In this document: piece after piece, positions 1 to 7,361 of the stretch
Numbering within the stretch: position 1 is the stretch's first letter
Layout: each line of letters starts with the position of its first letter
NCBI GenBank assembly: GCA_964405375.1
Contig: CAYONQ010000054.1
Coordinates: 1-19,389, forward strand
DNA length: 19,389 nt
Origin: CAYONQ01 sp964405375
GTDB lineage: Bacteria; Planctomycetota; Phycisphaerae; Sedimentisphaerales; Anaerobacaceae
Reading direction: 5' to 3'
Notes under the pieces: model-generated
Told to the model about the DNA's origin: nothing
The model's database searches: none
The model's input: the letters and a program-made list of their open reading frames with translations, nothing else
Position numbers and translations under genes: made by a program

Positions 1-8
1 ATTAACCG

Positions 9-1154
9 TCAGAGTACGCAGTTACAACAACCTATGGAATTTTCCATGTCCAAGGATTTGAAGGTGTCGGTTTCTTCCATACATAAACCTATCTGCAGTT
101 GTGGTTGTATTTTTCTTATTGTATCAACCAGATATTTGTAGACTTTAATTCTTAATTTTATAGGGAAGCGAATTCGGCCGTCTTTGGATTTGCCTTTTTC
201 GAGCATTCTTGAAATAGTATTGTCATTGCCTAATTTTCGTTCAGTAAGTTGTAAGGCCCCGGAATAGCTACAAATCTGCCCTAACGTAATACGCTCAAGG
301 GACACTGATTTCAGGAAATTTTCCAAAAAGCTGGTATATATATTTTGCCAGCCTTCCACAGGGATAATCGGCATAATAACAGCACGTAACGGATAGCCAG
401 CATCGGCACATTTTTGCATTGCAGCAATTCTTTCATTAGGCGATGGTACATTTGATTCAAAAGCATCACAAATCTCAGTGGGATTTAAACTCCATGAAAG
501 GATTGTATGGCCTTGATGGTCAATATCGAGAAGGTTGTCAACATTGGCACTTTTGGTCAATAAAGTTAATCTGGCGTTTTTCTGTCGAGCAAAAAAAGGA
601 ATCATTAGGCAGGAGTAGCCGGTAAGAGGGTCAAGTGCCAAACCATCCTGAAGCTTACCTAAGTAGAAAGCAGTTGGTTCAGATAACTTAGAGGCAGCAC
701 CGGCAATCTGGTCGAGAATTTCCCCGATATTTACAAATATTTTCACTGTAGGTGAGAATTTTACGCCGGGCGTACCTGCCAGATAGCAGTATTGGCAATC
801 GTAGGGGCAGAAACCATATGGCGAAAAATGCCAGTAGTTTGGGCAGGTGTTGCCATCTTCATCGCTGAATCTAAGTGCACTTTTATGCACTCCAAATAAC
901 AATGTGTTTTTGCCTTTGTAATGAAGTTCCAAAGGATCCGAACTGCCAAGCTCAAAGCGATTATGAGATATATCAAATCTTTCGATGACTTGGGCATGGG
1001 GATATAGATTGCAAATCGCCTGTATGAAATTACGCTGTTGAGTGGTCTGGAAGCTGCCTTTGGTTAACACAATTGTGTCAGGATTGAAATGCCGGGCCAA
1101 TCTCGGTTGATAGTTCAAATATGAGTTCTCTGTTGGAAAAAGACCGGTCTTCAT
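9..1154 (-). CDS. Spore photoproduct lyase-like radical SAM protein
   Basis: This 381-residue protein carries a radical SAM cluster of the CX3CX2C form (CPYDCQYCYL, Cys116, Cys120, Cys123). It is followed by the stretch VKIFVNIGEILDQI, typical of the spore photoproduct lyase (SplB) family, whose members reverse UV-induced thymine lesions by radical chemistry with a [4Fe-4S] cluster and SAM. The ATG start (1154) has no convincing ribosome binding site, but the reading frame begins close behind a good promoter (1253-1281). By eye the protein has no Cys between Cys123 and Cys182, where classical SPL carries its hydrogen-donating Cys about 43-50 residues after the cluster. It ends in a Cys-rich tail (GCCNCVL). 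It may therefore be a divergent SPL-like enzyme rather than a true SP lyase. Family membership is firm; the substrate is not known. The gene is monocistronic in this window, with its stop near the left edge. Confidence 0.85.
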   Translation of the reverse strand: MKTGLFPTENSYLNYQPRLARHFNPDTIVLTKGSFQTTQQRNFIQAICNLYPHAQVIERFDISHNRFELGSSDPLELHYKGKNTLLFGVHKSALRFSDEDGNTCPNYWHFSPYGFCPYDCQYCYLAGTPGVKFSPTVKIFVNIGEILDQIAGAASKLSEPTAFYLGKLQDGLALDPLTGYSCLMIPFFARQKNARLTLLTKSANVDNLLDIDHQGHTILSWSLNPTEICDAFESNVPSPNERIAAMQKCADAGYPLRAVIMPIIPVEGWQNIYTSFLENFLKSVSLERITLGQICSYSGALQLTERKLGNDNTISRMLEKGKSKDGRIRFPIKLRIKVYKYLVDTIRKIQPQLQIGLCMEETDTFKSLDMENSIGCCNCVL

Positions 1155-1252
1155 TGGATTTTCATGCTCTAAACTTGTATTGTCAAGGCGGGGATGATTT
1201 TATTATTGTTCATTTTTATGTTGTCGACTATACAACCCCTATTTTTGCTGGC

Positions 1253-1281
1253 ATTATACTCGAAAAGGCCTCAAATTTCAA
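1253..1281 (-). promoter_or_regulatory. Sigma70-type promoter of the SPL-like gene
   Basis: Read on the minus strand, TTGAAA (1281-1276), a 17-bp spacer and a perfect TATAAT (1258-1253) form a near-consensus promoter. Transcription would start near 1246 and give a leader of about 90 nt before the ATG at 1154. An ATG 11 nt upstream of the start opens a four-codon reading frame that overlaps the start codon (ATGA). Confidence 0.7.
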
Positions 1282-1541
1282 GATATTTTTGTCGTAATCT
1301 TTTCAGTTTTGGCAGGATTATATAATCTCGACTATATCACACTCCTGATGTTTCTCGGTGCCAAAATGAGAAAAAGTGTGCCATATATGTGCACTTGATT
1401 ATAAACGTGGATGATGCGTATTTGCCAAGTAACTGCTAATAAAGGGGTTATATAATTTCTGAGTTGCACAAGGCGGGGGGTAGACACCTTCTTGGTGGTT
1501 TGCATAAATTCTTATAAAACAGCAAGTTGTGAGTAATAAAA
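1282..1541. other. Intergenic region between SPL-like gene and ssrA 3' end
   Basis: No coding sequence is visible. The stretch holds a perfect 12-bp AT-rich palindrome, GATTATATAATC (1316-1327), and an imperfect palindrome around CATATATG (1378-1394). No convincing terminator for the tmRNA gene was found: the only nearby stem, around 1483-1498, is short and has no U-run. Confidence 0.5.
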
Positions 1542-1891
1542 TGGAGGCGGGGGGATTCGAACCCCCGTGCCGGGATGTTTCAGGACAAGCATCTACATGT
1601 TTAGTCGTTTAATTGTTTTTTCGCTTCCCCAACAGCCAAACGACAGGCATTTGGGTCGGCTATTCCGGAGAAATCTCACCTTGCCGGCCCGAAAAACCGG
1701 CTTGGCCAGCCCGCTTTTTGACGCCCACACCAGACCCGCAGGCGAGGTCAGGCAGGACGGGCCGCCAGATTAGGCAGCCATTCGCAACTGGTAGTTGCCA
1801 ATTACTTTGTTGCCGGATGATTAACCAGGCCAACCGGCGTCCTGGACATGCAGCTTGACTATCCGCCATCCGGTCGAAGCCGTTCGCCCCC
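1542..1891 (-). ncRNA. ssrA: Transfer-messenger RNA (tmRNA), one-piece
   Basis: tmRNA rescues stalled ribosomes and tags the unfinished protein for proteolysis. On the minus strand the gene begins GGGGGCGAACGGCTTCGACC and ends in a TPsiC arm (GGGTTCGAATCCCC) followed by CGCCTCC and the discriminator A. GGGGGCG and CGCCTCC form a seven-pair acceptor stem with one G-U pair. The 3' CCA is not encoded and must be added later. Alignment by eye with E. coli tmRNA (shared GCATG, GTTGGCCT) places the resume codon GGC at 1799, giving the tag GNYQLRMAA and TAA at 1772-1770. The pieces are contiguous, so this is not a permuted two-piece tmRNA. Short ORFs overlapping the gene are not genes. Confidence 0.95.
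1770..1799 (-). other. tmRNA proteolysis-tag reading frame
   Basis: GGC AAC TAC CAG TTG CGA ATG GCT GCC TAA encodes GNYQLRMAA. With the alanine carried by tmRNA itself, the full tag would be A-GNYQLRMAA. The end in small hydrophobic residues (AA) fits recognition by ClpXP-type proteases. The position matches the E. coli tag when the flanking conserved bases are aligned by eye. Confidence 0.8.
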
Positions 1892-1922
1892 GTATTCACT
1901 TTTCAAAAATCGACCACCGTAT

Positions 1923-1951
1923 ATTATATCGTTCATTACGCTGAGTTGCAA
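1923..1951 (-). promoter_or_regulatory. Sigma70-type promoter of ssrA
   Basis: On the minus strand TTGCAA (1951-1946), a 17-bp spacer and perfect TATAAT (1928-1923) precede the tmRNA. The predicted start lies about 24 nt upstream of the mature 5' end, which implies a 5' leader trimmed by RNase P. Confidence 0.75.
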
Positions 1952-2074
1952 TAAAAGTTTGTGGCTTTGTCGGCGGTTCGGTTGTCTTGATAGGTGGTTA
2001 AAAGCCGATTGCCGTTTTTCGGGCCAAAAAGCGATTGCAGATTTTAGCTGGTGCAGGTAAATTAAGGGCTCAAT

Positions 2075-2095
2075 CTGCCGGCATCTTGCCGGTAG
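2075..2095 (+). promoter_or_regulatory. Hairpin in the ribF upstream region
   Basis: CTGCCGGCATCTTGCCGGTAG folds into a nine-pair stem (one G-U) with a three-base loop, 46 nt before the ribF start. Its role is unknown. The conserved sequence of the FMN riboswitch is not present here. Confidence 0.4.
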
Positions 2096-2141
2096 AGGGT
2101 TCAATTACTGTAGCTTAGGCAGTGAACAGGCAAAAACGCTA

Positions 2142-3107
2142 ATGAGAATTATAGAGACAACATCGAACTTCGAGAATAAGGGTTGTGTGCTGAGTATAGG
2201 GAATTTCGATGGTGTTCATATCGGCCATCAGGAGATTTTGGCCGTCGGTAAACGGATAGCAGCGCAGAAGGCAGCCGAACTGGCGGTATTAACCTTCGAG
2301 CCGCATCCGGTCGCTATTTTGCATCCTGAAAAGGCCCCCGGGATGCTGACGCCGTTGGAACTCAAGTCACATCTGCTGGCCCAATGCGGGGTCGATTGCC
2401 TTATTGTATTAAAGGACACTGCCGAGCTGCTCGGTCTTTCGGCGGCGGATTTTGTGGAGCGGTTTCTTGTTGAGGATATTGGACCGAGTGTGGTGGTTGA
2501 GGGCGAGGATTTTAACTTCGGGGTCGGCCGGGCCGGTTCCGTCCGTACGCTGTACAATCTGGGCAGTGAGAAGGGCTTTGAGGTTTGCATAGTTGAATCC
2601 AAAGAGGTAAAACTTTCAATCGGCCAATCAGTTAGGGTCTCGAGCACGATAATTCGGAATCTGCTTGAGGCAGGGAAGGTAGCCGATGCAGCCATTGCGC
2701 TGGGTAGAGCTTATCGTCTGATTGGGCGGGTGGTTCCGGGTTGTGGCAAAGGAAAGCAATTGGGCTTTCCGACGGCCAATATGGCGTCGACCTGGCAGAT
2801 TATACCGGCTGAAGGAGTGTATGGTGGATTCGTGGAGGTTGGTGAAAGTGAAGAATTGGTCTGTGGGGCGGAGGAGAAAATCCCTGCTGCATTTAGTATC
2901 GGCAGGGCGGAGACGCTCGGCGGCGACCGACCATTATTGATAGAGGCGCATTTACTAATTGATAACGTGGCTGATTTAACCGGCAAATGGCTGGCGATAG
3001 ACTTTATAGAGCGAATCCGCAGCCAGCAAAGGTTTGGGACAGAAGCGGAACTTTCCGCCCAAATCGCAAAAGATTGCGAAAAGGCAAAAGAGGTATTAGG
3101 CCCATAG
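2142..3107 (+). CDS. ribF: Bifunctional riboflavin kinase / FAD synthetase
   Basis: RibF phosphorylates riboflavin to FMN and adenylates FMN to FAD in the cytoplasm. The 321 residues show both domains in the usual order. The N-terminal nucleotidyltransferase has GNFDGVHIGHQ (20-30), TFEPHP (51-56), DFNFG followed by R and G (123-132) and SSTIIRNLLEAGKV (167-180). The C-terminal flavokinase starts near 190 with YRLIGRVVPGCGKGKQLGFP and TAN (about 191-213). Length is normal for the family. The start is fixed by the conserved N-terminus although no clear Shine-Dalgarno precedes it. It lies divergent from ssrA with about 190 bp between the ssrA promoter and the start. A very weak promoter-like pair (TTGCAG-17-TAAATT) lies in that gap. 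Confidence 0.95.
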   Translation: MRIIETTSNFENKGCVLSIGNFDGVHIGHQEILAVGKRIAAQKAAELAVLTFEPHPVAILHPEKAPGMLTPLELKSHLLAQCGVDCLIVLKDTAELLGLSAADFVERFLVEDIGPSVVVEGEDFNFGVGRAGSVRTLYNLGSEKGFEVCIVESKEVKLSIGQSVRVSSTIIRNLLEAGKVADAAIALGRAYRLIGRVVPGCGKGKQLGFPTANMASTWQIIPAEGVYGGFVEVGESEELVCGAEEKIPAAFSIGRAETLGGDRPLLIEAHLLIDNVADLTGKWLAIDFIERIRSQQRFGTEAELSAQIAKDCEKAKEVLGP

Positions 3108-3264
3108 GGACAAAGGGACAGAGGCACAGAGAGAGGAAAATGCAGGAGGCCGATAAGTCAAAGAGCGGCAAGATGCTATTTTTCTTGCAAAAACGAGGCG
3201 GTTGCATATACTTTAGGGTTTTGAAAAATCGACGGAATTTTGAGACAGGTTCGGAGCACAAGAT
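3108..3264 (+). other. Intergenic purine-rich stretch
   Basis: After ribF a low-complexity run repeats GGGACA and CACAGAG units (3107-3136). It is followed by an AT-rich segment leading to a GGAG ribosome binding site (3253-3256), 8 nt before the next ATG. No terminator was found, so the next gene may be co-transcribed with ribF. Confidence 0.45.
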
Positions 3265-5451
3265 ATGAGCTTAGTAAGGTGGTTTCGCAAGAATAATAAG
3301 AAGGTGATGGCTGTCGTTGTCATCGTCATAATGGTCGGGTTTATAGGCGGCACATATATCCAGCAACTCGGCCGAAGAGCGACAGGGCTGCACAATGTAG
3401 TTGCCTGGTTCGGAGACAATAATAAGATAACAAATTATGACCTAAGTTTGGCCCGGCAGGAGCTGGAAATCCTGAGGGCGCTGCGGATGGACGTTCTGCT
3501 CAGCACGCACGATTTACGAACGATTCTGCTGGGCGAGCTGCTGTTTTCCGAGCGGAGGACCTCGCCGGCACTTGTCAACCGGGTAAGACAAATCATAAGA
3601 GCAAACAACTACAGAATCAGCGATAAGCAAATCAACGACATCTACAGGCGCTCGGTGTCAAGCGAGGTATACTGGCTGCTGCTGAAAAAAGAGGCGGAAT
3701 TGGCAGGAATCAGCGTGCCAGACAAGAGTTCGGGCTATCAGCTTGGCAGGATAATAATACCCCAATTATTTAACGGCGCAACATATTCGCAGGTAATCAG
3801 CTTTCTGATAAACCAGCACGGGGTTCCAGAGGACCAGATACTTACAGCGTTCAGCAAATTGCTGGCGGTACTGGAGTACGCCGGGATGGTTTGCTCAAGT
3901 GAAGATGTGACCGACCGGCAGATAATGTATAACGTAAGTATGGAGGGAGAGACAGTTGATGTTGAATTTGTAAAATTTGATTCTGCCGTGTTTGCCGAAA
4001 CTCAAGGTCAGCCAAGCGAACAGGAAATCTCGGAGCACTTTGACAAGTACAAGGGGATTTTTGCCGGTGATATAAGCGAGGGAAATCCCTACGGCTTCGG
4101 GTATAAGCTGCCCGACCGGGCCAGGATTGAATACATTGCGGTCAAGCTCGACGATGTCTCGGCGATAGTGACACCGCCTACGCAGGAAGAGATAGAAGAG
4201 CATTATCAAAAAAATAGACAGCTATATACCGAGCAGGTACCATCGGACCCGAACGACCCGAATTCAGCGACGGTCGAACGAACTAAAAGCTACGCCGAGG
4301 TGGCGGGTATCATTTCAGATGGGCTTTTACAGGACAAGATAAAGTTGCAGGCAGAGAGGATACTGCGGGAGGCGAAGACAGTTACCGAGGCCGGTCTCGA
4401 AGCCACAGAGACAGAGTCCGCAAATGTCAGCAGTGAGCGGTTTAAGCAGATGACCGGCGATTATGTAACTGCCGCTGAAGAATTGACTGAAAAATACAAG
4501 GTCAAGGTGTATGCGGGGCGGACAGGGATGCTCGGAGCGGTTGATATGCAAACGGATGAATACCTTGGAATGCTGCACTTAGAAGGTTACGGAGGGATGT
4601 TGGTAGGATTGTCTCGGATTATATTCGCAATTGACGAGCTTGGGGCCAGTGAGCTTGGGCCCTTCGATGCGCCGAAGCCGATGATGTATGAGAATATCGG
4701 GCCGGTGAAGGATATATTCGGGCGAATAATGGCTATTGTGCGGGTGATAGAGGCCCAAGAGGCCTCTGAGCCGGAAGACATAAATCAAACCTTCAGCAGG
4801 GAGACAATCAGACTTGAGCAGGACGAGGAACAGCCGAGCGAGGATATTTATTCGGTGAAAGAAAAGGTGATAGAAGATTTAAGAGAACTGGCGGCAATGA
4901 AGGCGACCAAAGGCAAAGCCGAGGAGTTTATTGAGGTAGCGGTAAAGGATGGCTGGGATGAGGCGGTTGAGAGATTTAACGAGCTGTATGGGCAGTCGGC
5001 GGCGCAGGAGGAAGATGACCCTGATGTGTTCAGCCAGCAGAGTTTTACGGACCTGCGGAGGACCTCGAGGGGGACAATGGAAACACTGGCTGTGCAAAAC
5101 GAGGGCAACCCGGCGGCACAGTTCTTAATCAATGCTCATAAGAAAGAGGCCCAGCTCATAGAGCAGCTTTACTCGCTTGTGCCGCAGGACAGTAACACCG
5201 TTGAGAATGTGCCTCTGATTGTGGAATTTAAGCCGGATATGAGTTACTACTGTTTGAAGAAAATTCACGTCAATCGCATCGAGCAGGACGAATATGAGAA
5301 AATCAAGGCGATGCGAGCTTATAGAGAAGACGATATCCAATCTCAGAGTCTGGCAGTAATATACCTTAATCCTGAAAGCATATTACAACGTACGAATTTT
5401 AGATGGGCCGGGCAAGAGGAAGAGACAGCAGACGCTAACGCACCGATGTGA
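3265..5451 (+). CDS. Membrane-anchored PpiD/SurA-like protein
   Basis: The 728-residue protein begins with a basic stretch (MSLVRWFRKNNKK) and one membrane helix (about 14-30, AVVVIVIMVGFIGG), leaving a large charged, helix-rich domain outside the cytoplasm. This is the layout of PpiD/SurA-type periplasmic folding factors. Two parts resemble that family: the early region with YDLSLARQELEILRAL (about 54-69), and IEYIAVKLDDVSAIVTPPTQ followed by EEIEEHYQKN, where PpiD proteins have a beta strand and the vTeeEIkaYY motif. No parvulin catalytic core could be recognised, so enzymatic PPIase activity is doubtful. The start is supported by GGAG with 8-nt spacing. It lies 157 nt behind ribF on the same strand. 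The role in envelope protein folding is inferred; the fold family call is moderate. Confidence 0.6.
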   Translation: MSLVRWFRKNNKKVMAVVVIVIMVGFIGGTYIQQLGRRATGLHNVVAWFGDNNKITNYDLSLARQELEILRALRMDVLLSTHDLRTILLGELLFSERRTSPALVNRVRQIIRANNYRISDKQINDIYRRSVSSEVYWLLLKKEAELAGISVPDKSSGYQLGRIIIPQLFNGATYSQVISFLINQHGVPEDQILTAFSKLLAVLEYAGMVCSSEDVTDRQIMYNVSMEGETVDVEFVKFDSAVFAETQGQPSEQEISEHFDKYKGIFAGDISEGNPYGFGYKLPDRARIEYIAVKLDDVSAIVTPPTQEEIEEHYQKNRQLYTEQVPSDPNDPNSATVERTKSYAEVAGIISDGLLQDKIKLQAERILREAKTVTEAGLEATETESANVSSERFKQMTGDYVTAAEELTEKYKVKVYAGRTGMLGAVDMQTDEYLGMLHLEGYGGMLVGLSRIIFAIDELGASELGPFDAPKPMMYENIGPVKDIFGRIMAIVRVIEAQEASEPEDINQTFSRETIRLEQDEEQPSEDIYSVKEKVIEDLRELAAMKATKGKAEEFIEVAVKDGWDEAVERFNELYGQSAAQEEDDPDVFSQQSFTDLRRTSRGTMETLAVQNEGNPAAQFLINAHKKEAQLIEQLYSLVPQDSNTVENVPLIVEFKPDMSYYCLKKIHVNRIEQDEYEKIKAMRAYREDDIQSQSLAVIYLNPESILQRTNFRWAGQEEETADANAPM

Positions 5452-5695
5452 GCCGAGGGAGTGTTATAAACTCAAACTGACCAATGGTCAGTTTGAAAAT
5501 GCAAAAATCAAAGTGCAAAATGCAAAATTGCGGAATGTATTGTCAAAAATCGACTTACATTTACCATTTGCTACAATTTGGTCAGTTTGAGTGATAGAGT
5601 TAAAAGGAGCGAGAGCAGCCATAGGGAAACAAAGAATCACAGGTAAAATTGCTGATTGAATCCCTTTTTCGTTTTTTTTTGTGTAAGAGATTAGA
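5452..5695. other. Intergenic gap with an inverted-repeat element
   Basis: No gene is visible. The first half is filled by the inverted-repeat element at 5470-5592. The second half has a long T-run (5671-5680) shortly before the next gene and a possible weak ribosome binding site, AAGAG (5685-5689). Confidence 0.5.
5470..5592. repeat. 123-bp inverted-repeat element (MITE-like or REP-like)
   Basis: ACTCAAACTGACCAA (5470-5484) is exactly the reverse complement of TTGGTCAGTTTGAGT (5578-5592), so 15-bp perfect inverted ends enclose the element. The left end is also half of a second perfect palindrome, TCAAACTGACCA-A-TGGTCAGTTTGA (5472-5496). The interior is AT-rich and repeats GCAAAA-type words (5497-5530). 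No clear target duplication flanks it. Confidence 0.6.
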
Positions 5696-6097
5696 TTGGA
5701 ACGCCGCTCGAAGGAAAATCATATTCTGTTTCTGCTGATTGTCGGGCTGGCCGGTTGGCTGGTTCCGGGCGGGGGACATTTTTTGCTGAAAAGAGAAAGA
5801 CAGGCAGTCATTATATTCGCAACTATCTTATTAACCTTTTGTGCAGGGTTATATATCGGCTCAATCGGGGTGGTTGACCCTGTAGGGTCGTGGCCGTGGT
5901 ATGTGGCCCAGATTATGAATTCGCCGTTAGTTGCGGTTCTCGGGCACGTGACGGCGGGGGGTGGTTATCCTGTCTATGGCAGGCCGAACGAAATCGGACA
6001 GATATATACAAGTATCGCGGGCTTGCTTAACCTTTTGTGCATTGTCAACGCCATTTATCTGGCCAATCTGCGCGGGACAGAGCAGGGCGAGGGTTAA
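5696..6097 (+). CDS. Small membrane protein, planctomycete type (DUF6677-like)
   Basis: A 133-residue protein with a short basic N-terminus and hydrophobic segments near 11-25, 37-56 and 105-122. The motif GWLVPGGGHFLLKRERQA resembles the small membrane proteins of planctomycetes that carry a WLVPGxGH motif (DUF6677-like; named from memory). The frame is closed by a TAA at 5684, so the only upstream start is TTG at 5696, with a weak AAGAG six bases before it. The downstream gene starts one base after its stop, so the two are translationally coupled. The function is unknown; a structural or assembly role in the membrane is only a guess. Confidence 0.65.
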   Translation: MERRSKENHILFLLIVGLAGWLVPGGGHFLLKRERQAVIIFATILLTFCAGLYIGSIGVVDPVGSWPWYVAQIMNSPLVAVLGHVTAGGGYPVYGRPNEIGQIYTSIAGLLNLLCIVNAIYLANLRGTEQGEG

Positions 6098-6098
6098 G

Positions 6099-6350
6099 AT
6101 GTGGGTTGAAGGTATCTTCGTAACAGCAACTTTTACAGCGCCGCAAGAGATAGGTGTTAATCCGCAGTCGATGTTGTGGCTGCTGCCGTTGGTGGCGGCG
6201 ATATCGGTGGTCTATAAAGCAACGAAGCTGCCAAAGATTACGGCGGGCGTTTTTCTGAAAGAGGTGGGGGCTTTATTCGGCTCGATTGTTGTTTTCATAC
6301 TCGTAACCGCTTTGGTTTTATATGCTATGGCGTGGCTAATTACAGAGTAG
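6099..6350 (+). CDS. Small two-helix membrane protein, hypothetical
   Basis: The ATG at 6099 follows the previous stop by a single base and has GAGGG five bases upstream, so it is preferred over the longer frame that reaches back into the preceding gene. The 83-residue product has two hydrophobic segments (about 24-40 and 59-80) joined by a basic linker with KATKLPK. No function can be named. The tight spacing indicates that it is made with, and perhaps works with, the upstream 133-residue membrane protein. Confidence 0.65.
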   Translation: MWVEGIFVTATFTAPQEIGVNPQSMLWLLPLVAAISVVYKATKLPKITAGVFLKEVGALFGSIVVFILVTALVLYAMAWLITE

Positions 6351-6406
6351 CTATCGGGGGGCAGGGCAGCACAAGCCACAAGTACCTTTGCATTTTTGAG
6401 CGTTTT

Positions 6407-7120
6407 TCAGTTGTGATTGAGGTCTGCCGCCGAACCGTTGAGAACCCCTAATTCGATAAGGGCATTGAAGGCGGCTTTCTGCTCGGCTTCTTTTTTGTTT
6501 GTTCCCCAGGCACTTGAGAAGTGGCGGCCGGCTACAACCACCTCTGACTCAAAGCACCTGTTATGGTCGGGCCCTTTCTCGTCAAGCAGCTCATAGGCAG
6601 GTGTGGTGTTGAAATGCTGTTGAGCGTACTGCTGCAGTAAGGATTTGAAATTGCCCTGGCTCTGTTCGGCGTTGGTTTGGTCGATTAAGGGAGAAAAGTT
6701 TCTTAGGATGAAATCGCAAGCGGCATCGAGGCCGCCGTCAAGATAAATCGCAGCAATGACAGACTCCAACAGACTGGCTGCGAGAGAGCCCGTCAATGCT
6801 CGGCTTGAGGTCATACCCTTGCCGACTTTGAGAAATTTTTGCAGTCCGAGCTGTTTGGCGATGTCGGCACAGGTCCTGCGGGAAACGAGCATACTCTTTA
6901 TTTTTGTTAGGTCGCCCTCGAGATAACCGGGGAACCGCTCGAAGAGAGTTCTACAGATAACCACGGCCAAAACCGCATCGCCGAGGAATTCCAGCCGTTC
7001 ATTGCTTAAAAAACGGTTTTCAACCGCAGAGGAATGAGTGAACGCCTTCCGTAAGAGGTTGTGGTTAGAAAACTTGTAACCTATTGTCTGCTCGATTTGC
7101 TGCAGAGTCTCTTTTTCCAT
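6407..7120 (-). CDS. rnc: Ribonuclease III
   Basis: RNase III cuts double-stranded RNA in rRNA maturation and mRNA turnover in the cytoplasm. The 237-residue product has the family signature NERLEFLGDAVLA (about 40-52) with the catalytic Glu and Asp. The second conserved acidic segment, SLLESVIAAIYLDGG, is also present. A C-terminal double-stranded RNA-binding domain runs from GNFKSLLQQYAQQ to about 228, with the KKEAEQKAAFNAL helix. Length is typical. A GGAC four bases before the ATG is the likely ribosome binding site. Its own promoter lies at 7224-7251, leaving a leader of about 97 nt with a stem-loop (7166-7198). The STAS gene lies upstream on the same strand. Confidence 0.95.
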   Translation of the reverse strand: MEKETLQQIEQTIGYKFSNHNLLRKAFTHSSAVENRFLSNERLEFLGDAVLAVVICRTLFERFPGYLEGDLTKIKSMLVSRRTCADIAKQLGLQKFLKVGKGMTSSRALTGSLAASLLESVIAAIYLDGGLDAACDFILRNFSPLIDQTNAEQSQGNFKSLLQQYAQQHFNTTPAYELLDEKGPDHNRCFESEVVVAGRHFSSAWGTNKKEAEQKAAFNALIELGVLNGSAADLNHN

Positions 7121-7165
7121 TTATTACGTCCTGTCCTTGCAAGAAGTCTGCGAGCAGATTACGAA

Positions 7166-7198
7166 AGCCGCTGCCATCAGCGATATTCGTGGCCGGCT
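7166..7198 (-). promoter_or_regulatory. Stem-loop in the rnc leader
   Basis: AGCCG (7166-7170) pairs with CGGCT (7194-7198) and GCCA (7173-7176) with TGGC (7190-7193), separated by a two-base bulge and closed by a 13-base loop. It sits in the 5' untranslated part of rnc, a position where E. coli rnc has a self-cleaved hairpin. Confidence 0.4.
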
Positions 7199-7223
7199 CC
7201 ACAGGAAATAATACATTACAATA

Positions 7224-7251
7224 ATTATGCAAGAAATAAGGTATTTGTCAA
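7224..7251 (-). promoter_or_regulatory. Sigma70-type promoter of rnc
   Basis: Read on the minus strand, perfect TTGACA (7251-7246), a 16-bp spacer and CATAAT (7229-7224). The predicted start near 7217 lies about 97 nt before the rnc ATG. Confidence 0.7.
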
Positions 7252-7299
7252 GCCCTTTGGAGGTAACCCTCGAAGTTTGTCAGGTTGTTATTTTGTAAA

Positions 7300-7329
7300 G
7301 TTCCCAAACGCGTCTCATTGTTTGGGAAC
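7300..7329 (-). terminator. Strong hairpin behind the STAS gene
   Basis: GTTCCCAAAC (7300-7309) and GTTTGGGAAC (7320-7329) form a perfect ten-pair stem around a ten-base loop, 33 nt after the STAS stop. On the minus strand the following bases are CTTTACAAAATAAC, not a proper U-run. It may be a weak or factor-aided terminator, or an mRNA 3'-end stabiliser. Confidence 0.45.
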
Positions 7330-7361
7330 CCCCTGAAATGGTAAATCACCGGGTTCGCCGG

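Noticed and set aside
1567..2104. Several 68-81 residue reading frames over and beside the tmRNA gene
   Set aside because: They overlap a well-defined tmRNA or its promoter, show no protein family features and differ between frames.
1952..2141. FMN riboswitch before ribF
   Set aside because: None of the conserved RFN-element sequence is present; only a simple hairpin is seen.
2228..3127. Minus-strand frames of 155 and 138 residues
   Set aside because: They lie antisense to ribF, whose conserved motifs are unambiguous.
3107..3140. Purine-rich GGGACA/CACAGAG repeats as a gene regulatory array
   Set aside because: The units are short, irregular and low-complexity; a dispersed intergenic repeat is possible but cannot be shown from one copy.
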